64,000 bases of DNA from Chloroflexota bacterium (GTDB lineage Bacteria > Chloroflexota > Dehalococcoidia > Lucifugimonadales > UBA3495). A program made the translations under genes and the position numbers. The stretch lies in contig JAPPCX010000003.1 of NCBI GenBank assembly GCA_028875655.1, positions 1 to 64,000 on the forward strand. The letters are read 5' to 3'. The notes under the pieces were generated by a model. It worked only from the letters and a program-made list of their open reading frames with translations. It did no database searches and was not told the DNA's origin. Positions 53,263 through 62,669 of this stretch are shown here, in pieces (the first letter of the stretch is position 1; each line of letters opens with the position of its first letter).

Positions 53263-54405
53263 TTACCGGAAGAAACCCCTCCGATTCTGCCGGTGCTGCA
53301 GGAACGTCGGCAACTCGTAGTCGCTCCGTTCAGGAACGTCCATATCGCCCAGCAACTTCGCGATGTCGTCCTCGGCTTCCAGCGATTGCTCCGGGAAATC
53401 CGCCGCCACCATCGTCATCTTCACCTCGTCCTCCAGACGGGCATCCTTGTTGGTTCCGAAGATGATGTTGGCGTTGGGATCCGCCAACTCTTCAACAACC
53501 GCCGCCGCGTCCTGCACCTCCTGCAGCGACAGGTTGTTGCCGCCCGTCAACACAAACAGAATCCGACGTGCGCCTTCCAGGGACATGTCGAGCATCGGGC
53601 TGTCGGTGCACTGGCGCGCCGCGTCCTTGGCGCGCTCCGGGCCCCGGCCTCGTCCTATCGACAGCCAGGCCTGCCCGGCTCCGTTTAGAATCGTCTTCAC
53701 GTCTGCGAAGTCAACGTTGATCTCACCGGGAACCGTAACCACCTCAGCGATGGCGCTGATCCCCTGGTGCAGCACCGAGTCCGCCAGTTTGAGGGCGTCT
53801 TCCCACGAATAGGAGTCAGATTGCTCCTCGTTCAGGGACAACAGCCGGTCGTTGGGAATCACGATCATCGTGTCCACCTGGTCCCGCAGCTTTTCCAGGC
53901 CTTCCTCGGCGTTACGCCGCCGAGTCTGCGCCTCAAAGCCGAAGGGGCGGCTGACCACCGCTATGGTGAGGGCTCCGCATTCCTTGGCGACTTGAGCTAC
54001 TAACGGCGCCGCGCCGGTGCCCGTTCCACCGCCCATGCCGACTGCGACGAAAACCATGTCAGCTCCCTGCATGGCTTGCTGGATTTCGGAGCGCGACTCC
54101 TCGGCCGCCTGCCGGCCCAGTTCCGGTTGCGCTCCTGCTCCTAGCCCGCGGGTCAGATTGCGCCCCAACGCTATACGATAGTGCACGTCGCATCGCGCCA
54201 GGTGTTGGGCGTCCGTATTCAGGGCGTAGTACTCCACCACCAGCAGCTTGTCCTTGTACATGCGGCTCACCGCGTTTGATCCCCCGCCGCCAACACCCAC
54301 CACCTTGATGAGCGGAACGCCGCGGCCGATTTCCGGAAACATGCCGTCGCTCTCCTCAAAACCGCCAGCCGGTTCCCATGATGCGGAATTGTCGGGGAAA
54401 ATCAT
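53263..54405 (-). CDS. ftsZ: Cell division protein FtsZ
   Basis: The 380-residue tubulin-like GTPase forms the division ring. It shows VVGVGGGGSNAVSRM, the tubulin signature GGGTGTG, and the T7 loop NVDFAD with its catalytic acids. The C-terminal linker is short and ends in DYELPTFLQHRQNRRGFFR, the conserved partner-binding peptide. A GGAGGAACC site precedes the start. It lies 65 bases behind ftsA. Confidence 0.96.
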   Translation of the reverse strand: MIFPDNSASWEPAGGFEESDGMFPEIGRGVPLIKVVGVGGGGSNAVSRMYKDKLLVVEYYALNTDAQHLARCDVHYRIALGRNLTRGLGAGAQPELGRQAAEESRSEIQQAMQGADMVFVAVGMGGGTGTGAAPLVAQVAKECGALTIAVVSRPFGFEAQTRRRNAEEGLEKLRDQVDTMIVIPNDRLLSLNEEQSDSYSWEDALKLADSVLHQGISAIAEVVTVPGEINVDFADVKTILNGAGQAWLSIGRGRGPERAKDAARQCTDSPMLDMSLEGARRILFVLTGGNNLSLQEVQDAAAVVEELADPNANIIFGTNKDARLEDEVKMTMVAADFPEQSLEAEDDIAKLLGDMDVPERSDYELPTFLQHRQNRRGFFR

Positions 54406-54470
54406 ATCGTGGTTCCTCCTGATGTTGGCGCGCCTTTGACGCTCTGGTTGGATTCTTTATTCCTGGTTAG

Positions 54471-55760
54471 CTATTCCTGGCTAACGGTCTCTTGGTTAGC
54501 CGTCTCTCTTGCGCCTGCTTTTGCGAACGGCCGGCGGAACAGTGACCGGCGCGACCGGACCTCTTCGCCTTCTCCACTCGTTGACCCGCCGCGCGAGGAC
54601 AAATGGCGATGTTTCACCGCCCATTGCAAGGATCCCAGGGCTGCGGCGAACTCCGGTTGCCGCAACGATTCGGGCAACCCCGCATACCACAGCGGCGCTC
54701 CTACCCTTACCTGCGTCCTGAATCCGCGCGACGTCATCTCGGCAAGCCCGCGCATCCTGGCCCCTCCCCCCGTCAGCACGATCCCTCCCGGCAGATCCGT
54801 CAGTTCGGCCTTGCACAATTCCGCGTGTACCAGCTTCAACATCTGCAAACATCGCAGGTACAGCGGTTCGCAAAGCTCCCGTCGCTGCATCACTCGTTTC
54901 GGATGCATCTGCGTGTCCGGCAGCAGGACTTCGTCCGTCGGCGGCAGGTCGTCGGGCAGCGCGTGGCCGTGCTCTATTTTCAGCTCTTCGGCCATCTGGT
55001 ACGGAACCCGCAGAGACACCGCCAGGTCGCGGGTCAGTTGATTGCTGCCCATCGCCACTACCGATGAGTAGTAAGGAGTTCCGCCACGGTACACTGCCAA
55101 CTTCATCGTCCCGGCCCCTATGTCCACCACCGCAACGCCCATCTCGCGCTCATCCGCCGTCAACACGCCCTCCGCGGAGGCCAGCGGATGCGCTACCAAT
55201 CCATCCACCTGCACCTTGCACGACTGCAACGCCCTGACTGTGTTGCCCAGAGGTATCGACGTCCCCCGCACTACGTGGGCCTCCAGCTGCAATTCGTTGG
55301 TGTGCAACCCCGTGGGATTGCGGACGCCTTCAATGCCGTCCAGCCGGTAACGCATGGGAATGATGTGCAGCGTCTGCTGGCTCTTGCTGTCGGCTTCCCG
55401 TAACGTCCCGGCCGCGCCGCTGATCAACGAGCGCAGGTGCTGGTCGGTCACCGTCACCGGCTCCTCGCCGTTGCTTAATCCTTCCGCAGTGTTGAAGCCA
55501 GTCAGGTGTTCGCCGTTCATCACGGCGTAAACTCCGCCCAGGGGATTGCGCCCCATGTATCTCAGGCATTCGTCAAGGCACTCGCGAATCCCCTCCCGGA
55601 CTTCGCTGAAGTCGTCAATGACTCCTTGCTGTACGCCAAGCGAAGGCACAATCCCCATGCCCAGGGGCTTCAGCTCGCCCTCCGGCCCCAGCCTGGCCAC
55701 CACTGACACTATTTTGCTCGTCCCGATATCGATGACGGCGTAAATCGGTTCCCTTGCCAT
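54471..55760 (-). CDS. ftsA: Cell division protein FtsA
   Basis: The 429-residue actin-like protein anchors FtsZ to the membrane. It shows IYAVIDIGTSKIVSVVARL, VDGLVAHPLASAEGVL, VAVVDIGAGTMKLAVY and the late LTGGGARMRGL. A basic stretch near the C-terminus (RSRRSLFRRPFAKAGAR) may stand in for the membrane-binding helix, but it is not an obvious amphipathic helix and is followed by a short polar end. Confidence 0.93.
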   Translation of the reverse strand: MAREPIYAVIDIGTSKIVSVVARLGPEGELKPLGMGIVPSLGVQQGVIDDFSEVREGIRECLDECLRYMGRNPLGGVYAVMNGEHLTGFNTAEGLSNGEEPVTVTDQHLRSLISGAAGTLREADSKSQQTLHIIPMRYRLDGIEGVRNPTGLHTNELQLEAHVVRGTSIPLGNTVRALQSCKVQVDGLVAHPLASAEGVLTADEREMGVAVVDIGAGTMKLAVYRGGTPYYSSVVAMGSNQLTRDLAVSLRVPYQMAEELKIEHGHALPDDLPPTDEVLLPDTQMHPKRVMQRRELCEPLYLRCLQMLKLVHAELCKAELTDLPGGIVLTGGGARMRGLAEMTSRGFRTQVRVGAPLWYAGLPESLRQPEFAAALGSLQWAVKHRHLSSRGGSTSGEGEEVRSRRSLFRRPFAKAGARETANQETVSQE

Positions 55761-55792
55761 TATCGAGGTTCCCTCTCTCCAAATGTCCTGAC

Positions 55793-56821
55793 TTATATCC
55801 GTTCCGCGACCCTCAACCGGGCGCTGCGGCTCCGGGGGTTGATGGTCTGCTCCTCCTCTGACGGTCGGACCGTGCGCCGCCGCACCGAGCGGAACCTTGG
55901 CTGCTGTTCACATGCGCACACCGGCAAGTCGGGCGGACAGATGCACGCCGCCGTCTCCCGGTCGACCCAGTCCTTCACCAACCGGTCTTCCAAGCTGTGG
56001 TAGCTGATGACCGCCACGCGCCCGCCCGGTTTCAACAATTCTCCCGCCGCCGCCAGCCCTGCCTCCACGTGCGTCAACTCCCCGTTTACGGCGATGCGCA
56101 GCGCCTGGAATGTCCGCGTCGCCGGGTGCCGCCCACCCCGTCGTCCGCCGACGGACCGCGCCACCACCTGGGCCAGTTGTCCGGTGGTCAAAACGGGCCG
56201 GCTACTCAGGATCGCCCGCGCGATGGCCCGACTCCTCCGCTCTTCGCCATACTGGAAAATCACGTCGGCCAACTCCCGCTCGCTCAGCGTATTGACCAGG
56301 TCCGCCGCCGTTTCCCCCGATCGGTCGTACCGCATATCCAGGGGTTCATCCGTCTGGAACGAAAAGCCGTACCCGGCCGCGCTTACCTGGCGCGACGAAA
56401 ATCCCAGGTCCAGGAGAATCCCGTCAACGGCGTTGATGCCATTGGACTCGGCGATCCGCTGCATGTCCGCGTAGTTTCCGTGTGCCAGTCTGGCCCGGGT
56501 CCCGAATGCGTCCAGCCGTCGCCGCGCCACCGCCAGGGAGCGCGGATCCCGGTCTATTCCCAGCACCACGCCGTCCGGCCCCGACGCTTCCAGTATCCGC
56601 TGCGAGTGGCCTCCCTCGCCCAAGGTGCCGTCCACGTACACTCCGCCCGCCGATACCGCCAGGAATTGCAGCGTTTCTTCGAGCAGAACCGGACGATGGA
56701 TCACTTCCCCGTCGTCGCGCTCCGCCGGGGCGAATCCATGACGCGCAGTCAACGACATCAGGAAGCCGGCCCAACGGAAGTGGGGCTTCACCCAGGTCGC
56801 AGTCGTCGGTGCCGTAACCAT
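55793..56821 (-). CDS. rsmH: 16S rRNA (cytosine1402-N4)-methyltransferase
   Basis: RsmH (MraW) methylates 16S rRNA. The motifs are HRPVLLEETLQFL, DGTLGEGGHS, DGILLDLGFSSRQVSAAGYGFSF, LDMRYD and VISYHSLEDRLVKDWV. Typical length is about 310, and the first 40 residues look extra, so translation may begin at the internal ATG at 56758; neither start has a clear ribosome site. It is the first gene of a reduced division cluster; ftsL, ftsI, mur and mraY genes are absent between it and ftsA. Confidence 0.92.
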   Translation of the reverse strand: MVTAPTTATWVKPHFRWAGFLMSLTARHGFAPAERDDGEVIHRPVLLEETLQFLAVSAGGVYVDGTLGEGGHSQRILEASGPDGVVLGIDRDPRSLAVARRRLDAFGTRARLAHGNYADMQRIAESNGINAVDGILLDLGFSSRQVSAAGYGFSFQTDEPLDMRYDRSGETAADLVNTLSERELADVIFQYGEERRSRAIARAILSSRPVLTTGQLAQVVARSVGGRRGGRHPATRTFQALRIAVNGELTHVEAGLAAAGELLKPGGRVAVISYHSLEDRLVKDWVDRETAACICPPDLPVCACEQQPRFRSVRRRTVRPSEEEQTINPRSRSARLRVAERI

Positions 56822-57001
56822 TTCAAATTGACTCTGCCAATGCTATTGAACAGCCACGGGTCTGGCCCAAAATGCCAACCCGCGCGTGATGCGGAATGTA
56901 ACAAAGCCAGGGTCATTCGCGCCCATTGTGCGCAATGCGTAATTTGCCGATTTTTTGAAACTTACCAAAAGCCATTGACCCAACCCGCCGCCGCTCGCCT
57001 T

Positions 57002-57029
57002 TTGCCTTGCTGACTCGGTGTGCTATACT
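57002..57029 (+). promoter_or_regulatory. Sigma70-like promoter of tig-clpP-clpP-clpX
   Basis: TTGCCT (57002-57007) and TATACT (57024-57029) are 16 bases apart, about 84 bases upstream of the tig start. They lie in the roughly 290-base region that diverges from rsmH, which is otherwise featureless. Confidence 0.5.
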
Positions 57030-57112
57030 GCCTCCCATATCGGGTAGGCCGGCGAACACCGCGCTGCCCGTCGCTTTTTGCCCAATCTTTCTCCCACAGG
57101 AGTGTATCGGCG

Positions 57113-58549
57113 GTGAAGGTCACCAGGGACAACGCAACACCAATTGAGCTAACGCTGACGGTGGAACTCGAACCCGAGGATGAGAACCCGTTTCTCGAAC
57201 GTTCTTACCGCCGCACCGTCTCCCGTATCAACATCCCTGGCTTCCGTCGCGGCAAGGCCCCTCGCCGTATCGTCGAAAGCATGGTCGGGCGCACCGCCCT
57301 CTTGCAGGAAGCGCTGGACTTTATGGTCCCGGAAACCCTCGACAAGGTGCTTACCGACGAGGAGGTCTCCGCTTTCGCCGAACCCAGCATCGAAGTTACC
57401 GAGTTGGAACCCGTCTCATTCACCGCCACCATTCCCCTTGAACCCACCATCGACCTCGGCGACTACCGTTCCCTCCGTATTGAGTCCGAACCTGTGGAGG
57501 TCGGTGAAGAGCAGGTTGACGACGTAATCTCCCGCCTTCAGGAAGAGCAAGCCGTCTGGGAACCCGTCGAACGCCCCGCTCAATATGGCGACCGCCTCAA
57601 CCTCGATGTCAACGGCGAAATCGATGGCGAAATCGTGGTTGACGACCAGGACGTCGAATACATTCCCAACGAGGAAAACGTCCTTCCCTTCCCCGGTTTC
57701 GCGCCCAACCTCGTGGGCCTGTCCGAGGAGGAAGAGAGCGAGTTCACCATCACTATCCCCGAAGACTACCCCCGTGAGCAATACGCCGGCAAAGACGTTC
57801 AGTTCAAGGTGTCCGTCCTTTCCGTAAAGGAAAGGAACCTGCCCGAGCTGGACGACGAATTCGCCAAATCCGTGGGCCAGGGATTCGATGACGTCGATGC
57901 CTTGCGCGAGAGCGTCCGCGAGTCGCTCACCAACCAGGCCGAAGCCGCCGCCCGCAACGAGCTGGAGCAGAAGAGCCTCGAAGCCCTCTGTGAAGCGGCC
58001 GTCGTCAACGCCTCCCCCATCCTCTACGAGCGCGAACTCGAGGCGATGCAGGCTGACCGCGAGCGCATGCTCCGCCAGCAGGGTCTCGACCTGCCTACCT
58101 ATCTGCGCTTCATGGGCAAATCCACGGAAGAGTTCCTGGAAGAAATGCGCCCCAACGCCGAGCGTCGCCTGGTGGGCGGGCTGGTGCTGCGCAAACTCGC
58201 CGAGGTCGAAGAGATCGAGGTCACCGACGAGGACATCCAGGGCGAGGCTGACCGCCTCCTGGAAATGTCCACCACCGAAGAAGCCGAACCGGAAAGCCTC
58301 GACAACCTGCGCGAATTCCTCGGTTCCGAATCCACCCGCGACAACATCCGATCTTCCCTCCACAGCCGCCTGGTGCTGGAGCGCCTCACCGACATAACCC
58401 AGGGCAAACTCGACGCGTCGGACGATGAAGCGGAAGCCGACTCGGAAGAAGGAGAACCTTCGACCGCTGAGTCCAACGACGAAGCCTCGGCGGAATCAGA
58501 GGCCGAACCCACGGCAGAAACCGACGTCGAAAACCCGGCCTCTGCCTAG
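57113..58549 (+). CDS. tig: Trigger factor
   Basis: The 478-residue ribosome-bound chaperone and prolyl isomerase. The ribosome-binding signature GFRRGKAPRRIVE is present, then the FKBP-like middle (YGDRLNLDVNGEIDG … FPGFAPNLVGLSEEEE) and the helical C-terminal part. A very acidic tail of about 50 residues (DEAEADSEEGE …) ends the protein and is longer than usual. Start is GTG at 57113 (VKVTRDNATPIELT); the longer frame from 57020 lies in the promoter region. Confidence 0.93.
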   Translation: MKVTRDNATPIELTLTVELEPEDENPFLERSYRRTVSRINIPGFRRGKAPRRIVESMVGRTALLQEALDFMVPETLDKVLTDEEVSAFAEPSIEVTELEPVSFTATIPLEPTIDLGDYRSLRIESEPVEVGEEQVDDVISRLQEEQAVWEPVERPAQYGDRLNLDVNGEIDGEIVVDDQDVEYIPNEENVLPFPGFAPNLVGLSEEEESEFTITIPEDYPREQYAGKDVQFKVSVLSVKERNLPELDDEFAKSVGQGFDDVDALRESVRESLTNQAEAAARNELEQKSLEALCEAAVVNASPILYERELEAMQADRERMLRQQGLDLPTYLRFMGKSTEEFLEEMRPNAERRLVGGLVLRKLAEVEEIEVTDEDIQGEADRLLEMSTTEEAEPESLDNLREFLGSESTRDNIRSSLHSRLVLERLTDITQGKLDASDDEAEADSEEGEPSTAESNDEASAESEAEPTAETDVENPASA

Positions 58550-58582
58550 CACTTTGCCGCACAATCTCAGGAGCCCCTCCAA

Positions 58583-59206
58583 ATGTTGCAACTCCCCACC
58601 AACGTCCTGCCCGGGATCATCCGCCCTACCACCGAGGGTGAACGCGCCTTCAACCCCTACTCCCTGCTGCTTCAGGCTCGGATCATCTACCTGGGAACTC
58701 CGGTGGATGACGATGTCTCCAACGCGGTGGTTTCCCAGTTGCTCTACCTGGCTTGGGAAAACCCGGAAGAGGACATTTACCTTTACATAAACTCTCCCGG
58801 CGGTTCCGTCCTCGATGGCATGGCCATCTACGACACAATGCAGCTCATCAAGCCTGACGTGGCCACCGTCTGCTTGGGCAAGGCCGCCAGCATGGGCGCC
58901 GTGCTGCTGTCCGGTGGCGCCAAAGGCAAGCGCTACTGCACACGCAACTCCACCGTGTTGATCCACCAGGTCATGGGCGGTATCCAGGGCTCCGCTTCCG
59001 ACATCGAAATCACCGCTCAGGAAATCCTGCGCCTCCGCGAACGCCTCAACACTATCCTGTCCGAAAACTGCGACCAGCCCTTCGATAAAATATCCCGCGA
59101 TTCCGACCGCGACTACTGGATGGACGCCGAAACTGCCGTCGAGTACGGCATCGTTGACCACGTCCTCGACCAACTCCCCGACGTTTTCACCCGCGCTATC
59201 GCTTAG
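58583..59206 (+). CDS. clpP: ATP-dependent Clp protease proteolytic subunit, copy 1
   Basis: A 207-residue serine protease with S103 (GKAASMGAVLL) and H128 (VLIHQVMGG) of the catalytic triad and an aspartate in DRDYWMDAETAVEYG. Its N-terminus NPYSLLLQARIIYLG is slightly divergent from the usual FDIYSRLLKERIIFLG. It is followed by a second ClpP, so the ring may be mixed, as in mycobacteria, or each may form its own ring. Confidence 0.95.
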   Translation: MLQLPTNVLPGIIRPTTEGERAFNPYSLLLQARIIYLGTPVDDDVSNAVVSQLLYLAWENPEEDIYLYINSPGGSVLDGMAIYDTMQLIKPDVATVCLGKAASMGAVLLSGGAKGKRYCTRNSTVLIHQVMGGIQGSASDIEITAQEILRLRERLNTILSENCDQPFDKISRDSDRDYWMDAETAVEYGIVDHVLDQLPDVFTRAIA

Positions 59207-59237
59207 CTAGCGTTCCGTAAATCATCAGGAGACCCCA

Positions 59238-59888
59238 ATGGCCCTTCCTTTTGAAGATTCCCCCCTGCTGCAACCCACCAACATCGTCCCCATGGTCATC
59301 GAGACCAGTCCCCGGGGCGAGCGCGCTTTCGACATCTACTCGCTCCTCCTGAGGGAGCGGATCATCTACCTGGGCACCCCCATCACCGACCAGGTCGCCA
59401 ACGTCATCATCGCTCAGTTGCTCTACCTGGAGCGCGAAGATCGCGACCGGGACATCAGCCTCTACATTAACAGCCCGGGCGGTTACATCGCTTCCGGTCT
59501 CGCTATCCTGGACACCATGCGCCTGATCAATTCCGAGGTCTCAACCATCTGCGTCGGCACCGCCGCCAGCATGGCCACCGTCCTTCTCGCCAACGGCGCC
59601 CGGGGCAAGCGCTACTGCCTCGCGAACTCCACCGTCCATATGCACCAGCCCAACGTGGGCAGCTTCCAGGGCCAGGCCGCCGATATCGAAATTCAGGCCA
59701 AGGAAATCGTTCGCCTCAAGGAACGCCTGTCCAAGATCCTTTCCGAGGCTACCGGCCAATCCATTGAGAAAATCTCCGATGACACCGACCGGGACTTCTT
59801 CCTCACCGCCGAGGAAGCCATCGAGTACGGCATCGTGGATGAGATACTCGGAGCACCAACGGAGGAAGCCGCCGCAGAAGCCGCCTGA
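59238..59888 (+). CDS. clpP: ATP-dependent Clp protease proteolytic subunit, copy 2
   Basis: A 216-residue ClpP with the normal start [17 protein letters not shown]111 ([10 protein letters not shown]), H136 (VHMHQPNVG) and [20 protein letters not shown]. It is closer to canonical ClpP than copy 1. It is 31 bases after copy 1 and 41 bases before clpX, and should feed on ClpX-unfolded substrates. Confidence 0.95.
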   Translation: MALPFEDSPLLQPTNIVPMVIETSPRGERAFDIYSLLLRERIIYLGTPITDQVANVIIAQLLYLEREDRDRDISLYINSPGGYIASGLAILDTMRLINSEVSTICVGTAASMATVLLANGARGKRYCLANSTVHMHQPNVGSFQGQAADIEIQAKEIVRLKERLSKILSEATGQSIEKISDDTDRDFFLTAEEAIEYGIVDEILGAPTEEAAAEAA

Positions 59889-59929
59889 TCGTATCTCTCA
59901 CTACTTTCCCAGACACCAGGCGGCCCTTC

Positions 59930-61333
59930 ATGACTACCCGAAACCGCAACGGCAACTCCAACCGTAATTCTCACCGCTGCGCTTTTTGCGGCAGCCTGTT
60001 CCCCCAGGGTCGCCTCATGCGCCCGCCCGGCCAGAACCGTGGCGGTATCTGCTTCGACTGCATCCGCGAACTTGCCGCTTACGTCGCCGACCGGGGTGGC
60101 AAACAACGCCCCGGCGAAAGTGGTCGCCGTACTCCTGGCAGCTCTGATCGGGTGGAGCTGACGGAAAAAACGCTCGCGGAATCCGACGGCCGACCTCGTC
60201 CCCTGGTGCCCCGCGAAATCTACGCCAGCCTCGACGCCTATGTAATCGGCCAGGAGAAGGCCAAAAAGACCCTTGCCGTGGCCGTCTATAACCACTTCAA
60301 GCGCATTCGCAGCGAATCCACCACCTCCGACGTTGAGGTTCAGAAGTCCAACATCCTGCTGATCGGCCCCACCGGCTCCGGCAAGACCCTGCTCGCCGAG
60401 ACCCTGGCGCGCACCTTGGACGTCCCCTTCGCAATCTGCGATGCCACGTCTTTAACCGAATCGGGCTACGTTGGCGAGGACGTGGAAAACATCCTGCTTC
60501 GGCTCATCCAGGCCGCCGATTGGGACATCCCACGCGCTGAACAGGGCATCATCTACATCGACGAGCTGGACAAGATCGCCCGCAAAGAGGGCGTCAACCG
60601 CTCTATCACCCGCGATGTCGCCGGGGAGGGCGTCCAGCAGGAACTACTCAAAATCATCGAGGGCTGCATCGCCAACGTTCCGCCCCAGGGCGGACGCAAG
60701 CACCCCCACCAGGAGATGTTGCAGATCAACACCCGCAACATCCTCTTCATCTGCGGCGGCGCTTTCGACGGCCTGGAAGAGATGATTGCCAAGCGGCTGG
60801 CCGTCGGTTCCTCCATGGGGTTCCTGGCCAGCAATCCCGACCGCGCCGATAAAACCGCTGACGTTTCCACACCACTGGAGCAGGTTACCCCTGAAGACCT
60901 GCTCCAATTCGGTTTCATCCCCGAGCTCGTCGGACGCTTGCCCATCGTGTCCGCCCTCCAGCCGCTGGACCGCGAAGCGCTGGTGCGCGTCCTCGTCGAA
61001 CCCAGAAACGCCATCGTCAAGCAGTACCAGCGGCTGTTTGCCCTGGACGACGTAAAGTTGGAGTTCACCGATGACGCCTTGGACGCCGCCGCCGACCGCG
61101 CCCTCACCTACCAGACCGGCGCCCGCGTCCTCCGCCACATCGTCGAAGACGCTCTGCTGGAGGTCATGTACGAATTGCCCTCCCTGGATGACATCGGACG
61201 CTGCGTGGTCCACGGCGACGCCATCAACGGCGAGTCGTCGCCCCGCCTCTACCGCCGCAGCGGTGGCCGCTACCTGACCCTCAAATCAGCGCTGTCCCGC
61301 TCAAACCAGCAGGCGCGCAGAAAAACCGCCTGA
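59930..61333 (+). CDS. clpX: ATP-dependent Clp protease ATPase subunit ClpX
   Basis: The 467-residue unfoldase has the N-terminal zinc-binding domain (C17, C20, C41, C44), the Walker A motif GPTGSGKT, Walker [11 protein letters not shown], and the sensor region [19 protein letters not shown]. The linker between the zinc domain and the AAA+ domain is longer than usual and rich in Arg/Gly. It unfolds proteins for ClpP. The last gene of the tig operon, it converges with the formyltransferase. Confidence 0.95.
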   Translation: MTTRNRNGNSNRNSHRCAFCGSLFPQGRLMRPPGQNRGGICFDCIRELAAYVADRGGKQRPGESGRRTPGSSDRVELTEKTLAESDGRPRPLVPREIYASLDAYVIGQEKAKKTLAVAVYNHFKRIRSESTTSDVEVQKSNILLIGPTGSGKTLLAETLARTLDVPFAICDATSLTESGYVGEDVENILLRLIQAADWDIPRAEQGIIYIDELDKIARKEGVNRSITRDVAGEGVQQELLKIIEGCIANVPPQGGRKHPHQEMLQINTRNILFICGGAFDGLEEMIAKRLAVGSSMGFLASNPDRADKTADVSTPLEQVTPEDLLQFGFIPELVGRLPIVSALQPLDREALVRVLVEPRNAIVKQYQRLFALDDVKLEFTDDALDAAADRALTYQTGARVLRHIVEDALLEVMYELPSLDDIGRCVVHGDAINGESSPRLYRRSGGRYLTLKSALSRSNQQARRKTA

Positions 61334-61370
61334 CCAATCCCCAGCCTACCGTCACTCCCGCTTTTTCCCG

Positions 61371-62231
61371 TCATTCCCCATTCTCTAACTGCCATTCCCG
61401 CGAAAGCGGGAATCCAGCATCCCGGGAAATCGCCGCCTCTATTTCCGCCGTCAGCGAAAACCCTGCGGCGTGCGTGTCGGCCAGGGCATTTCCCTTCGCG
61501 TCCAGCGCCTCACCGGGCCGCACCCTGACCCGACCGTCAGCCACCGCCTGCAACGTCGCCAGCAGCAGGTGTGGTTCCCGTCGATAACCTTCCGCCCTGA
61601 TCAGGCGGAACAGCTCGTTTTCTTCCCCTTCTTCGCGCCTCACTTGCCCCGTGTCCCGACCTGCTAATGCCTTCCGCGCTTCATCAAACTGACCGCCCAC
61701 GATGGGCAGCTCGCAGTGGGACAAGACCGGCCCCCGGTCCACCTCTTCGGTTGCCAGGTGAATCATAGACCCGGTTCGCGTCGCCCCCGATGCAATCAAA
61801 TCCCATACTACCGATTGCCAGGTTCCCGTCGGCCCGTCCGGCAGCGCCCCGTGCAGGTTCAACAACGGATACTGCCGGCACATCTCACCGCTGCAGATGA
61901 GCATGTAACCGGCCAACGCGCAAACGTCGGGCTGGTACGGTTGCAGCAGGCTTATCACCGCCCGGTCAAACCCTTCCCGGTGCTGCGACATAGGCCCGCC
62001 GCCATGCTCCCGCCGGTATCGCGCCGACGACAGCGTCACCAGCGGAAAACCGTATGACCGCACCAGTTCAAAAAAGGCGTCCGATCCTTCCGCCTCACCC
62101 GGTTCCCGGTTGCTGAACACGAACTCGATCCGGGCGTCCAGCCGTCCCTCCCCAATCGCGTCCGCCACGAACCGCAACAGCCCCCGCGACCCTTCACCCC
62201 GCCCAGTGGCAAACCACCCAATCCTCAACAT
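61371..62231 (-). CDS. PurN-like formyltransferase
   Basis: About 286 residues related to glycinamide ribonucleotide formyltransferase. The formyltransferase core is seen as ICSGEMCRQYPLLNLHGALPDGPTGTWQ (N-x-H motif) and the catalytic aspartate region HLATEEVDRGPVLS. The GART start (often MKIAVLISGRGSN) is changed to LRIGWFATGRGEGSRGLL, so another formyl acceptor is possible. Start is 62231; the frame opens to 62264. The last 16 or so codons (DAGFPLSREWQ …) are encoded by a REP-like palindrome. Confidence 0.75.
   Translation of the reverse strand: MLRIGWFATGRGEGSRGLLRFVADAIGEGRLDARIEFVFSNREPGEAEGSDAFFELVRSYGFPLVTLSSARYRREHGGGPMSQHREGFDRAVISLLQPYQPDVCALAGYMLICSGEMCRQYPLLNLHGALPDGPTGTWQSVVWDLIASGATRTGSMIHLATEEVDRGPVLSHCELPIVGGQFDEARKALAGRDTGQVRREEGEENELFRLIRAEGYRREPHLLLATLQAVADGRVRVRPGEALDAKGNALADTHAAGFSLTAEIEAAISRDAGFPLSREWQLENGE
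61393..61417. repeat. REP-like palindrome inside the formyltransferase 3' end
   Basis: ATTCCCGC-GAAA-GCGGGAAT (61394-61413) with the CCAG flank, identical to the palindrome at 20059-20078. On the minus strand it encodes part of GFPLSREWQ, the protein's last residues. Degenerate half-copies (CGTCACTCCCG, CGTCATTCCCC) lie at 61350-61380. Confidence 0.7.
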
Positions 62232-62303
62232 TCCGTTGCTCCGGCTAGATTTTCTGACTGTCATTGTGAGGAGCGGAGCGACGCGGCAATCTCGCCAATA
62301 ACC

Positions 62304-62642
62304 CTAGAATGGCGCGTCGTCATCCTCAAACAACGATGGATCATCTGGCTCCAGCGGCGGCGGCAAATCCCAATCGTCGCCATCGCCATCGCCCGACGCT
62401 TCTCCAACTGGCGGAGCCGCTACTCTCCGACTATCTCCAATCTGCGTAATCCGCAGTTCCGCCTCGGTCAACAATTGCTGGCAGCGATTGGCCAACTCCA
62501 TCCCCCGACGATACAACGATTCGGCGTCGGTCAACGCCAACTCGCCCTGTTCCAGCCGACCAACCGTTTCCTCCAACCGTTGGTAAGCGTCCTCAAACGA
62601 CAACCCCGCCAGCTCCGCTCGCCAACTCTCACTCGGCTCGGT
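62304..62642 (-). CDS. xseB: Exodeoxyribonuclease VII small subunit
   Basis: A 112-residue subunit: LSFEDAYQRLEETVGRLEQGELALTDAESLYRRGMEL, the conserved XseB core, followed by an acidic tail (GEASGDGDGDDWDLPPPLEPDD). It partners XseA, whose gene ends just upstream. The start is uncertain: ATG at 62642 gives a family-like length; GTG at 62666 would add eight residues. Confidence 0.88.
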   Translation of the reverse strand, partial: TEPSESWRAELAGLSFEDAYQRLEETVGRLEQGELALTDAESLYRRGMELANRCQQLLTEAELRITQIGDSRRVAAPPVGEASGDGDGDDWDLPPPLEPDDPSLFEDDDAPF

Positions 62643-62669
62643 CATAACGTCTGGACCTGCACTCACCGG

